A stretch of DNA of 64,000 nucleotides from Clostridiales bacterium (GTDB lineage: Bacteria > Bacillota > Clostridia > Oscillospirales > Oscillospiraceae): positions 1-64,000 of the forward strand of contig SFLE01000004.1 of NCBI GenBank assembly GCA_004553495.1, read 5' to 3'. Below the pieces are notes generated by a model. It was not told the DNA's origin and did not search any database. It worked only from the letters and a program-made list of their open reading frames with translations. Both the position numbers and the translations under genes were made by a program. Shown piece by piece: positions 50,774-58,690 of the stretch. Position 1 is the stretch's first letter, and each line of letters begins with the position of its first letter.

Positions 50774-52198
50774 TTACTTCTTTATATTTATATTTTCGAG
50801 AGTCTGATTGCCCTTATTCTTGGCGCTGGCGGCTACAAGACCGCTGAGAGCAAGCAGAGCAATGACATTGGGTATTACCATGAGCTGGTTGAACATATCC
50901 GTAAGCTCCCAAACGAGGTCGTTAGACAGCAGCGAGCCGAGGAAGATGAACACGATGGCGATTATTGAGTAAGGCAGAACTGCCTTCTTGCCGAACAGGT
51001 ACTCGATGTTGATGCGTCCGAAGAGGTTCCAGCCGATGATGGTGGTAAACGCGAAGAACAGCAGGCAGATAGCAACGAATGCACCGCCGAGCCCCTCACC
51101 GAACACGCTGCCGAAGGCGAGCTGCGCGAGGTTTGTCTTTGCAACGCCCAGCGCGTCGAGGTTTTCGGCGGTAGTCATAACGCCGGAGAGAACACCGTCG
51201 CCGGTGTACAGGGTGGAGATAACGACGAGTGCGGTCATGGTCAGGACTACGAAGGTGTCGATAAACACGCCGATCATTGCGACAACGCCCTGCTCGTGCG
51301 GGGTCTTGACCTTTGCCTGAGCGTGAGCGTGAGGAGTAGAGCCCATACCTGCCTCATTGGAGAACAGACCGCGCTTTACGCCCTGCGAGATAGCCTGCTT
51401 TATCGCAAAGCCTATCGAGCCGCCGATGACTGCGGTGGGATTGAATGCGTACTTGAAGATCATTCCGAAGGTCTCGGGGATGTACTGGATGCGGCAGATC
51501 AAAACGACGAATCCGCCGAGGACATACAGCAGAGCCATGATGGGGACTATCTTCTCCGCAACGGCTGCAACGCGGTGAGCGCCGCCGATGAAGATCAATG
51601 CGCATATGACTGCGATAATGGCACCCATGATCCATGTGGGGATGCCGAAGGCGTTACTGCAGCTCTCGCCGATGGAGTTGGACTGAACCATTGCGCCCAT
51701 GAAGCCGAGGGCGAGGATTATCGCAACGGCAAAGAAGCCTGCGAGGAACTTGCCGAAGCCGTTGTTAAACGCGCGCTTTATGTAGTAGACCGGTCCGCCG
51801 GCGACGGTACCGTCGGCATTGACCTTGCGGGTCTCCTGTGCGAGCACCGCCTCGGCATATATCGTGCTCATGCCGAAGAATGCGATTATCCACATCCAGA
51901 AGATAGCTCCCGGACCGCCGACGAGGATAGCGCCGGATGCGCCGACGATGTTTCCGGTGCCGACCTGAGCGGCTATCGCCGTTGCAAGCGCCTGGAACGA
52001 GCTCATGCCGCCCTCATGCTTGCCGCCGTGCAGCGAGAAGTTGCCGAACACCTTGCGCCAGCCCTCTTTAAAGCAGCGAACCTGAACGAACCTTGTCCTG
52101 ATGCTGAAATACAGACCGCAGCCGATGAGCATGAGTATCAGTATGTAGTCCGAAAGGTACATATTGACGGTCTGAACGATTTTTAGTATTGCGTCCAT
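50774..52198 (-). CDS. Sodium/proton:alanine-glycine symporter (AGCS family)
   Basis: A 474-residue, about 11-helix AGCS symporter. The family signature GTGNIVGASGAILVGGPGAIFWMWIIAFFG is split across positions about 85-112, with NEAGMGSTPHAHAQAK later. It takes up alanine or glycine with sodium. The glycine riboswitch in its leader argues for glycine as the main substrate and for control by glycine level. Single-gene transcript with promoter and terminator. Confidence 0.93.
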   Translation of the reverse strand: MDAILKIVQTVNMYLSDYILILMLIGCGLYFSIRTRFVQVRCFKEGWRKVFGNFSLHGGKHEGGMSSFQALATAIAAQVGTGNIVGASGAILVGGPGAIFWMWIIAFFGMSTIYAEAVLAQETRKVNADGTVAGGPVYYIKRAFNNGFGKFLAGFFAVAIILALGFMGAMVQSNSIGESCSNAFGIPTWIMGAIIAVICALIFIGGAHRVAAVAEKIVPIMALLYVLGGFVVLICRIQYIPETFGMIFKYAFNPTAVIGGSIGFAIKQAISQGVKRGLFSNEAGMGSTPHAHAQAKVKTPHEQGVVAMIGVFIDTFVVLTMTALVVISTLYTGDGVLSGVMTTAENLDALGVAKTNLAQLAFGSVFGEGLGGAFVAICLLFFAFTTIIGWNLFGRINIEYLFGKKAVLPYSIIAIVFIFLGSLLSNDLVWELTDMFNQLMVIPNVIALLALSGLVAASAKNKGNQTLENINIKK

Positions 52199-52221
52199 TT
52201 TCTTTTCCTCCTGTTTTTAAA

Positions 52222-52408
52222 AAACAAAAAACTGCTGAAAAATTCAGCAGCTCCGGAGACATATTAGAAAACATATTAAAAACAGATTTATGCTTTCCTC
52301 TGTCCTTTTGCCTGAGAGATTCGGCTTTCGCCTTACACCTTCGGCACCCTTTCGGGATTCTCCAGAGCATCCTCCGCCCCCAGTTTCTTGCGATCCTTGA
52401 GGTTTCAC
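52222..52408 (-). promoter_or_regulatory. Glycine riboswitch, single aptamer
   Basis: Bases about 52294-52408 on the minus strand carry the glycine-aptamer core: GGAGAATCCCG, CCGAAGG, ATCTCTCAGGCAAAAGGACAG. Downstream, a hairpin CTGCTGAA/TTCAGCAG (52232-52250) with a T-run is the expression platform. Only one aptamer is visible, not the common tandem pair. It regulates the AGCS symporter. Confidence 0.9.
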
Positions 52409-52423
52409 AGGATTTATGAGCGT

Positions 52424-52452
52424 ATGTTAGCACATTGTTCACAGTATGTCAA
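52424..52452 (-). promoter_or_regulatory. Promoter of the glycine-riboswitch transcript
   Basis: On the minus strand TTGACA (52447-52452), 17-base spacer, TAACAT (52424-52429). The remaining 52453-52567 region shows a repeat CTAACT/AGTTAG and probably the promoter of the plus-strand gene. Confidence 0.72.
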
Positions 52453-52567
52453 CAACTTTAAAACGTTAAATTATTATTTATCTAACTGCACAATTAATAG
52501 TTAGTTAACACAAACGCCTTTCACATATACTACAATTGACTGACATCCTTGAAAGGACGGTTTTAAA

Positions 52568-53437
52568 ATGAAAAAAGTAATTTCACTGATCCTCTGCGTT
52601 CTGATGCTCGGAAGCTGCTTTGCTTACGCAGATGCGATAGAGGGCAGCCGCGTTGTTATAGGCGCGGATCTTGACGCGGACGACATTGCGTATGTCTACA
52701 AGCAGTTCGGCATAGAGCAGGGCGATGTCAAGGAGCTCACCGTTACGAATGCCGAGGAGCGCGAGTACCTCAATGGGCTGGTTGATAACAGTCTCATAGG
52801 CTCTAAATCCATTTCCTGCGTGTATATCGAGGCGCTTGCCGAGGGCAAGGGACTCGATGTCACCGTTAAGAACATCACCTGGTGCACTCCCGATATGTAC
52901 ATGAACGCAATGGTGACAGCCGGCATAACCGATGCCAATGTCAAGATCGCAGCCCCATTCGAGGTATCCGGAACAGCGGCGCTTACCGGCATATACAAAG
53001 CATATGAGGACATTACCGGCAAAAAGCTCGATAACGACGCAAAGCTCGTCGGAACCCAGGAGCTCACCGTTACCGCCGAGCTCGCAGACGAGATAGGCAG
53101 CGCGGACTCCACCGCCATCGTAAACGAGCTCAAGCTCATTCTCGACAAGACGAAGGACATGACCGACGAGGAGCTCAGGCAGCAGATAATAGACATTGCA
53201 AAGAAATATGATGTCACGCTCACAGACAGCCAGATAGACAGCCTCATCTCTCTGTGCCGCTCCATGGAAAAGCTCGACATTGACCAGCTCAAGCAGAAGG
53301 TCGAGGAGGTACAGCAGTACCTGAAGGACATCGTGGCCAAGCACGGCGAGGTAAAGCAGTTTCTCTCCACCGTCGCCGACACCGTTACGGAGTTTGTAAA
53401 CAAGGTCATCGACTTCTTCAAGGGCATTTTCGGATAA
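52568..53437 (+). CDS. DUF1002 exported protein
   Basis: A 289-residue secreted protein of the DUF1002 family (B. subtilis YpuA type), unknown function. The N-terminal signal MKKVISLILCVLMLGSCFAYA is followed by a domain with GADLDADDIAYVYKQFG, PFEVSGTAALTGIYKAYE and a helical C-terminal part (about 195-280). It is released or anchored by an uncleaved N-terminus. AAAGGACGG precedes the ATG. Stand-alone gene with terminator. Confidence 0.88.
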   Translation: MKKVISLILCVLMLGSCFAYADAIEGSRVVIGADLDADDIAYVYKQFGIEQGDVKELTVTNAEEREYLNGLVDNSLIGSKSISCVYIEALAEGKGLDVTVKNITWCTPDMYMNAMVTAGITDANVKIAAPFEVSGTAALTGIYKAYEDITGKKLDNDAKLVGTQELTVTAELADEIGSADSTAIVNELKLILDKTKDMTDEELRQQIIDIAKKYDVTLTDSQIDSLISLCRSMEKLDIDQLKQKVEEVQQYLKDIVAKHGEVKQFLSTVADTVTEFVNKVIDFFKGIFG

Positions 53438-53438
53438 C

Positions 53439-53470
53439 AAAAAACTCAGGTCAAATGACCTGAGTTTTTT
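53439..53470. terminator. Bidirectional terminator
   Basis: AAAAACTCAGGTCA / TGACCTGAGTTTTTT stem with a 2-base loop, between the DUF1002 gene and the convergent SMR genes. Confidence 0.83.
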
Positions 53471-53781
53471 CATGCCAGTCTAAGCCCGATAACGCCCATG
53501 AGGACCATACCCATGAAAACGAGCTTTTTCGTGCTTCTGCTCTCTTTGAAAACGAATATGCCGAACAGCACATTGAAAAGCGTTCCCAGCCCCGTCCACA
53601 CGGCGTAGGAGATGCCGAGCGGCAGGGTTTTCGTTGCTATCGACAGAAGTCCGATGCTCGTGCAGGTGCTGAGCACGGTGAGGATGGTGTATTTGACATT
53701 TTTAAGTCCGTTCGACAGCTTCATGCAAACGGTGAAAGCGAGCTCAAAAAAGCTGGCGCAGATAAGAACTAACCACATCAT
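53470..53781 (-). CDS. SMR-family guanidinium exporter subunit
   Basis: A 103-residue, four-helix SMR protein with the essential glutamate E13 (CASFFELAFTVCMKLSNG). The start is ATG 53781, overlapping the stop of the preceding SMR gene (ATGA). SMR pairs such as YkkC/YkkD work as heterodimers; here the guanidine-I riboswitch upstream shows that the pair exports guanidinium rather than toxic cations. Confidence 0.9.
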   Translation of the reverse strand: MMWLVLICASFFELAFTVCMKLSNGLKNVKYTILTVLSTCTSIGLLSIATKTLPLGISYAVWTGLGTLFNVLFGIFVFKESRSTKKLVFMGMVLMGVIGLRLA

Positions 53782-54125
53782 TTCGCCTTTTCCTCCCCGT
53801 CGCACATTTTAAGCCCGATTATGCCCGCAACGAGCACCGCCAGAGACACTATTTTCAGAACGCTCGCGCCCTCGTTGAGGACAAATATGCTGATAACGGT
53901 AGTACCGACAACGCCTATGCCGGTGAAAACGGCATAGCTCAGCCCGATGCCGAGCTTATCCACCGCCTTCGCAAGCATGAAAAAGCTCGCAATGAGTATC
54001 ACAACGGTTATTATGCTTGGCACGAGCACGGTAAACCCGTGGCTGAGCTTCATCGTATACGCCCAGACTATTTCCATGAGTCCAGCCGCAATGAGCAGGA
54101 TCCACGCGGTGTTTTTCTCTTTCAT
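53778..54125 (-). CDS. SMR-family guanidinium exporter subunit
   Basis: A 115-residue SMR protein, first gene of the pair, with glutamate E18 (GLMEIVWAYTMKLSHG) and four helices. The ATG follows AGGAGGAATT, just after the guanidine-I riboswitch. Short acidic C-terminal tail (CDGEEKAK). Together with the next gene it should form a heterodimeric guanidinium exporter (Gdx-type). Confidence 0.92.
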   Translation of the reverse strand: MKEKNTAWILLIAAGLMEIVWAYTMKLSHGFTVLVPSIITVVILIASFFMLAKAVDKLGIGLSYAVFTGIGVVGTTVISIFVLNEGASVLKIVSLAVLVAGIIGLKMCDGEEKAK

Positions 54126-54144
54126 AATTCCTCCTTATAAGCAG

Positions 54145-54257
54145 AAAAGTCCGGAAGAGGTATTGTTCTGTCAATACTTCTCCCGGGCTTTTATCCCTCC
54201 GTGCAGCGCAGTGCGCCGTTTTATCTCGGTCCAGACGCATTGCTGCCGGAACCCTAT
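54145..54257 (-). promoter_or_regulatory. Guanidine-I (ykkC) riboswitch with terminator
   Basis: Minus strand. The aptamer (about 54179-54257) has the ykkC conserved blocks TAGGGTTCCG, GTCTGGACCGAGA, ACGGAGGGATAAAAGCCCGG-GAGA. A TATAAT (54263-54268) lies just upstream. The 3' part forms a hairpin CCGGGAGAAGTATTG/CAATACCTCTTCCGG with a T-run, so guanidine would turn on the SMR pair. Confidence 0.95.
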
Positions 54258-54277
54258 AAAACATTATATATCGCTGT

Positions 54278-55192
54278 TCAGTTTTCCAGTGAGTCGATAT
54301 AGCGGCAGGCGGCAAGCGCTGCGCACGAGCCGTCAGCGGTCGCGGTGGTGAGCTGGCGAACGGTTTTTCTGCGGCAGTCGCCGGCTGCGAAAACACCCGG
54401 CGTTTTTGTAGTGCAGCTTTCGTCGGAGTCGGCATAGCCGCCGTCGTCAATGTCGATGAGCTCCGAGAACACGCCGTTATCGGGAGCGTGACCTATCGCC
54501 ACGAACAGGCCCTCCACATCGAGCTGTCTGCTGTTTCCGGCATTATCCGTTACGACGATGCCGCTGAGCTCATCCTGCCCGAGCAAGTCGGTAACGCTGC
54601 TGTTTAACACAAACTCAACATTGGCTTTGGCTCTGAGCGCCTCTACGAGCTTTGCCTCGCCTCTGAATTTGTCCCTGCGGTGGATGATATACACCTTTGA
54701 GCAGGTGTCGCTCAAGAGCAGAGCATCCTGCAGGGCAGAGTTTCCGCCGCCGTTTACCGCAACGGCTTTGCCCTTGTAAAACGCACCGTCGCACACCGCG
54801 CAGAAGCAAACACCTGCGCCCATGAGCGCCTCCTCGCCGGGTATGCCGAGGGTGCGGGGTCTTGCACCTGCGGCAATGATGAGCGCCTTTGCCTCGAAGG
54901 TGCCTCCGAAATCGGTTTTAACGCGCTTTATATTGCCGTCGATCTCAACTCCGGTGACCTCGTCAAGCTCCAGCTCCGCGCCCTGCTCGAGCACCTGAGA
55001 TGTGAGCCGGTCGCCCAGCTCCGCGCCGGATATTGACGGTATCGTGGGGAAGTTTTCGACCTTCGGCGACCAGGTTATCTGACCTCCGAATGTGCTTTTT
55101 TCTATTACGAGAACGCTTTTGCCCGCTCTCAAAGCGTAGAGGGCGGCGGTCAAGCCCGCCGGTCCTCCGCCTATGACGATCAGATCATACAT
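54278..55192 (-). CDS. trxB: Thioredoxin reductase
   Basis: TrxB is an FAD enzyme that passes NADPH electrons to thioredoxin-like proteins. The 304 residues show the GGGPAGLTAALYA FAD site, the redox pair CAVC (about 134-137), GGGNSALQDAL NADP-binding loop and the C-terminal GDC motif. It starts 15 bases behind nrdD on the same strand. Its expected client is the glutaredoxin-like domain of that NrdD (inference). Confidence 0.94.
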   Translation of the reverse strand: MYDLIVIGGGPAGLTAALYALRAGKSVLVIEKSTFGGQITWSPKVENFPTIPSISGAELGDRLTSQVLEQGAELELDEVTGVEIDGNIKRVKTDFGGTFEAKALIIAAGARPRTLGIPGEEALMGAGVCFCAVCDGAFYKGKAVAVNGGGNSALQDALLLSDTCSKVYIIHRRDKFRGEAKLVEALRAKANVEFVLNSSVTDLLGQDELSGIVVTDNAGNSRQLDVEGLFVAIGHAPDNGVFSELIDIDDGGYADSDESCTTKTPGVFAAGDCRRKTVRQLTTATADGSCAALAACRYIDSLEN

Positions 55193-55207
55193 AGTTTTCG
55201 CCTTCGT

Positions 55208-57589
55208 TTACTTGAAAAGATAGTTCTTTATCGCACCCGCACCGGCATACTTTTCGGCATGGTCGCCGTCAACGACGACGAGCGTGGGCGCCTGCTTTAC
55301 GCCGTAGTGCTTTGCAAGCTCGATATTCTCCTCTGCCATGACGCGCTCGCACTCGAGCCCCGCCTTGTCGAGATAGCTGTAAACTATGCGGCAGTTCGGG
55401 CAGTTCTCGCGCGTGAAGAGTATGGTGCGCTTGCCAGTCTCGCCCTTGCAGGTCTCCTCCTCGACGGCAGGCTCCTGCTCGGGCTTTGCCTCGGGATGGA
55501 GAGGTCCTTTATGCGTGAGAACGCTCGTTTCGATGTTATACTCTTTGCGCTCCTTATACTCCTGGGTCTTGCCGGCGTTCCAGTTCTGCACCGGACGGTA
55601 GTAGCCGGTGATGCGGCTGTATACCTCTGCGCTCTCGCCGCACTCGGGACAGGTGAACTGCTCACCGGTAAGATAGCCGTGATTCTTGCAGACAGAGTAG
55701 GTCGGGCTTATGGTATAGTACGGCAGCTTGTAGTTTTCCGCAATCTTGCGGACGAGGTTCGCCGCGGCCTCCCAGTCGGGCAGCTTCTCGCCGAGGAAGG
55801 CGTGGAATACCGTGCCGGAGGTGTAGAGAGTCTGGAGCTCGTCCTGAATGTCGAGAGCGGAGAAAATATCGTCGGTATAGCTCACCGGCAGGTGGCTGGA
55901 GTTGGTGTAATACGGGGTGTCGCCCTGAGAGGCGGTGATGATGTCGGGGTACTGCTCAACATCGTGCTTTGCAAGGCGGTAGGAGGTGCTCTCCGCGGGA
56001 GTTGCCTCGAGGTTATACAGGTCGCCGTACTGCTCCTGATAATCCGACAGGCGCTCGCGCATATGGTTGAGAACGCGCTTGGTGAAGTCCTGGCACGCCT
56101 TCGTCGTCATATCCGCGCGGATCCACTTGGCGTTGAGCCCCGCCTCGTTCATGCCGACAAGACCGATGGTGGAGAAGTGGTTGTTGAAGTTTCCGAGGTA
56201 ATACTTCGTGTAGGGGTAAAGTCCCTCGTTGAGAAGCTTTGTTATGACATTGCGCTTTACCTTCAAAGAGCGCGCTGCAATGTCCATCATCTTGTCAAGG
56301 CGCTTGAAGAAGTCAGCCTCGTCGGTCGCAAGATACGCTATACGCGGCATATTGATGGTAACGACGCCGATAGAGCCCGTGCTCTCGCCGGAGCCGAAGT
56401 AGCCGCCGGACTTTTTGCGCAGCTCGCGCAGGTCAAGACGCAGACGGCAGCACATACTGCGCACATCGGAAGGCTCCATATCGGAGTTTATGTAGTTGGA
56501 GAAATACGGGGTGCCGTATTTTGCGGTCATCTCGAACAGGAGCTTGTTGTTCTCGGTGGGAGACCAGTCGAAATTGCGGGTGATGGAGTAGGTCGGGATC
56601 GGGTACTGGAAGCCGCGGCCGTTGGCGTCGCCCTCGATCATGATGTCGATAAACGCCTTGTTGACCATCGCCATTTCCTCGACGCAGTCGCCATAAGTGA
56701 AGTCCTGCTCCTTGCCGCCGACGATGGCGGGCATATCCTTGAGGTCGGAGGGGACGGTCCAGTCGAGGGTTATGTTTGAAAACGGCGCCTGAGTGCCCCA
56801 GCGGGACGGAGTGTTAACGCCGAAAATGAACGACTGTATGCACTGCTTTACCTCTTTATAGGTGAGGTTATCTATCTTTACAAACGGTGCAAGGTAGGTG
56901 TCGAAGCTCGAAAATGCCTGAGCGCCCGCCCACTCGTTCTGCATGATGCCGAGGAAGTTGACCATCTGATTGCACAGGGTTGACAGATGGCTTGCCGGAG
57001 AGGAGTTTATCTTGCCCGGAATGCCGAGGCCCTGCTGGATAAGCTGCTTGAGGCTCCAGCCGGCGCAGTAGCCGGTGAGCATACTCAGATCGTGCAGGTG
57101 CAGGTCGCAGTTGCGGTGAGCATTGCCGATCTCCTCGTCGTAAATTTCGCTCAGCCAATAGTTTGCGGTGATAGCGCCGGAGTTTGAGAGGATGAGACCG
57201 CCGACGGAATAGGTAACGGTGGAGTTTTCCTTAACGCGCCAGTCAAGGACATTGACATAGCTGTTGACCGTTTCCTTATAGTCAAGGTAGGTGCTCTTCA
57301 TGTTGCGCAGCTTCTCGCGCTGCTTGCGGTAGAGAATGTACGCCTTTGCAACGCCCTCGTAGCCGCCGCGCGAAAGCACAGCCTCAACGCTGTCCTGAAT
57401 ATCCTCGACCGCTACATAGCCGTCCTTTATCTTCGGCAGGAAGTCGGCGGAGACCTTGAGCGCGATGAAGTCGATTATATCATCGGTATACTCGGTCTCG
57501 GTCGCCTCAAACGCCTTTTTAATGGCGCTTGCGATCTTGTTTATGTCGAAATCGACAACTTTTCCGTCTCTCTTGATGATCTGATACAT
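55208..57589 (-). CDS. nrdD: Class III ribonucleoside-triphosphate reductase with glutaredoxin-like tail
   Basis: NrdD makes deoxyribonucleotides anaerobically. The 793 residues have an ATP-cone domain (about 1-90), the catalytic barrel, the zinc-binding CKNHGYLTGE...CPEC (about 645-665) and the glycyl-radical RITGYYRP near 670. Unusually, after a linker there is a redoxin domain (about 720-793) with CPNC (near 728) and a cis-proline loop QAPTLVV. ATG 57589 (GGAGG upstream) is chosen over the frame open to 57613. trxB follows after 15 bases. Confidence 0.93.
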   Translation of the reverse strand: MYQIIKRDGKVVDFDINKIASAIKKAFEATETEYTDDIIDFIALKVSADFLPKIKDGYVAVEDIQDSVEAVLSRGGYEGVAKAYILYRKQREKLRNMKSTYLDYKETVNSYVNVLDWRVKENSTVTYSVGGLILSNSGAITANYWLSEIYDEEIGNAHRNCDLHLHDLSMLTGYCAGWSLKQLIQQGLGIPGKINSSPASHLSTLCNQMVNFLGIMQNEWAGAQAFSSFDTYLAPFVKIDNLTYKEVKQCIQSFIFGVNTPSRWGTQAPFSNITLDWTVPSDLKDMPAIVGGKEQDFTYGDCVEEMAMVNKAFIDIMIEGDANGRGFQYPIPTYSITRNFDWSPTENNKLLFEMTAKYGTPYFSNYINSDMEPSDVRSMCCRLRLDLRELRKKSGGYFGSGESTGSIGVVTINMPRIAYLATDEADFFKRLDKMMDIAARSLKVKRNVITKLLNEGLYPYTKYYLGNFNNHFSTIGLVGMNEAGLNAKWIRADMTTKACQDFTKRVLNHMRERLSDYQEQYGDLYNLEATPAESTSYRLAKHDVEQYPDIITASQGDTPYYTNSSHLPVSYTDDIFSALDIQDELQTLYTSGTVFHAFLGEKLPDWEAAANLVRKIAENYKLPYYTISPTYSVCKNHGYLTGEQFTCPECGESAEVYSRITGYYRPVQNWNAGKTQEYKERKEYNIETSVLTHKGPLHPEAKPEQEPAVEEETCKGETGKRTILFTRENCPNCRIVYSYLDKAGLECERVMAEENIELAKHYGVKQAPTLVVVDGDHAEKYAGAGAIKNYLFK

Positions 57590-57609
57590 TTTTATCCTCC
57601 AATTATCTC

Positions 57610-58308
57610 TCAAACGCCTCTTACCTCGACCGCGGGGATGTATTCCCGAACGGCGTCGGCCAGTGCGCGCATTTGTTTTTCGTCGTAAGCGGACAGCCCC
57701 TCGCCTAAAACGAGGTTGCCCGAATCCTTAAACTGCTGCAGATAGTATTCCTTTGCGCCCCGTATCCATTTGGCGGCTTCTATGAGGCTTTCTCTTGTGT
57801 GTATGCCCTTTACCACGGTAGTGCGGAACTCATAATCCATGCTGCCGGACAGCAGGAGGTTTTTCGACTCCTCCACCGGCGCAAGATCAAAATGCTCAAA
57901 GCCTATCGTTTCGGCGTACAGCTCCGGCGAATTTTTAATATCCATCGCCACGCGGTCAACGAGCTTCTTCTCGACTATCTCACGCAAAAGTGCGGGGTTG
58001 GAGCCGTTCGTGTCGAGCTTTATCTTATATCCAAGCTCCTTCACCCGTTCAAGAAACTCCGGTATATCCTTGTGCAGCAGCGGCTCGCCGCCGGTGACCG
58101 CAACTCCGTCGAGAACGCCGCGCCGCCTGCGCAGGAAATCGAACACCTCGTCGTCCGTGAGGTAGTCCTGCGTTATCTGCTCCGGCAGCACCAGCATTGC
58201 GTTGTGGCAGAACGGACATCGGAAGTTGCATCCGGCTGTGAACACCGTGCAGGCTACCGTTCCGGGATAGTCAAGCAGCGTTAATTTTTGAATACCTGTT
58301 ATCTGCAT
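57610..58308 (-). CDS. nrdG: Anaerobic ribonucleotide reductase activating protein
   Basis: NrdG is the radical-SAM enzyme that installs the glycyl radical in NrdD. The CxxxCxxC motif is C27-NFR-C31-PF-C34. At 232 residues it belongs to the longer subgroup. It precedes nrdD by 21 bases in one operon, with an NrdR-type regulated promoter upstream. Confidence 0.94.
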   Translation of the reverse strand: MQITGIQKLTLLDYPGTVACTVFTAGCNFRCPFCHNAMLVLPEQITQDYLTDDEVFDFLRRRRGVLDGVAVTGGEPLLHKDIPEFLERVKELGYKIKLDTNGSNPALLREIVEKKLVDRVAMDIKNSPELYAETIGFEHFDLAPVEESKNLLLSGSMDYEFRTTVVKGIHTRESLIEAAKWIRGAKEYYLQQFKDSGNLVLGEGLSAYDEKQMRALADAVREYIPAVEVRGV

Positions 58309-58336
58309 ATCCTGCTCCTTATAATCAACGGTCTAA

Positions 58337-58430
58337 ACAATAGCATAAGGCGGAAAGCTTGTCAATAGAAAACCACAAAATGTAGTTATTTTTACCGCTT
58401 TGTAACCCATTTGACCACTAAATATAGTGT
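58337..58430 (-). promoter_or_regulatory. nrdGD promoter with two NrdR-box-like sites
   Basis: On the minus strand TTGACA (58360-58365), 17-base spacer, TATTGT (58337-58342). Upstream lie two sites like the NrdR box ACACTATATATAGTGT: 58415-58430 (CCACTAAATATAGTGT on plus) and a weaker 58372-58387, centres 43 bp apart, about four helical turns. NrdR represses ribonucleotide reductase genes. The stretch 58431-58647 has no gene, only AT-rich DNA. Confidence 0.65.
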
Positions 58431-58647
58431 CCGGTTATTTTACTGCGAGTTATTATTCCGCTACAGTTTTTTACATTGAAACTTTTTCACCGCGAAAAAC
58501 CGTTGAGGTTTCAGGCATTACCGCCGTTTTTGCCGGTTCACGGTTTATTAATCATTGTAATATTGCAGGATTTGCTGCAACACAACATTTTGTGTTTTCG
58601 GGTTTATGTTAACACAAGTTCTGCCGCGCCGGTGTAGCCATCGCCAC

Positions 58648-58685
58648 AAAAAAAGCCGAAACAGCCGTTTTCAGGCCGTTTCAGC
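58648..58685 (-). terminator. Terminator of the 58691 gene
   Basis: Stem GCTGAAACGGCC/GGCTGTTTCGGC (minus strand), 7-base loop, seven T, directly after the stop. Confidence 0.8.
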
Positions 58686-58690
58686 GTGTT

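Noticed and set aside
54179..54257. Fluoride or other riboswitch in the SMR leader
   Set aside because: The conserved blocks match guanidine-I (ykkC) specifically.
55259..56779. 506-residue open frame on the plus strand
   Set aside because: Antisense to nrdD; no motifs and no ribosome binding site.
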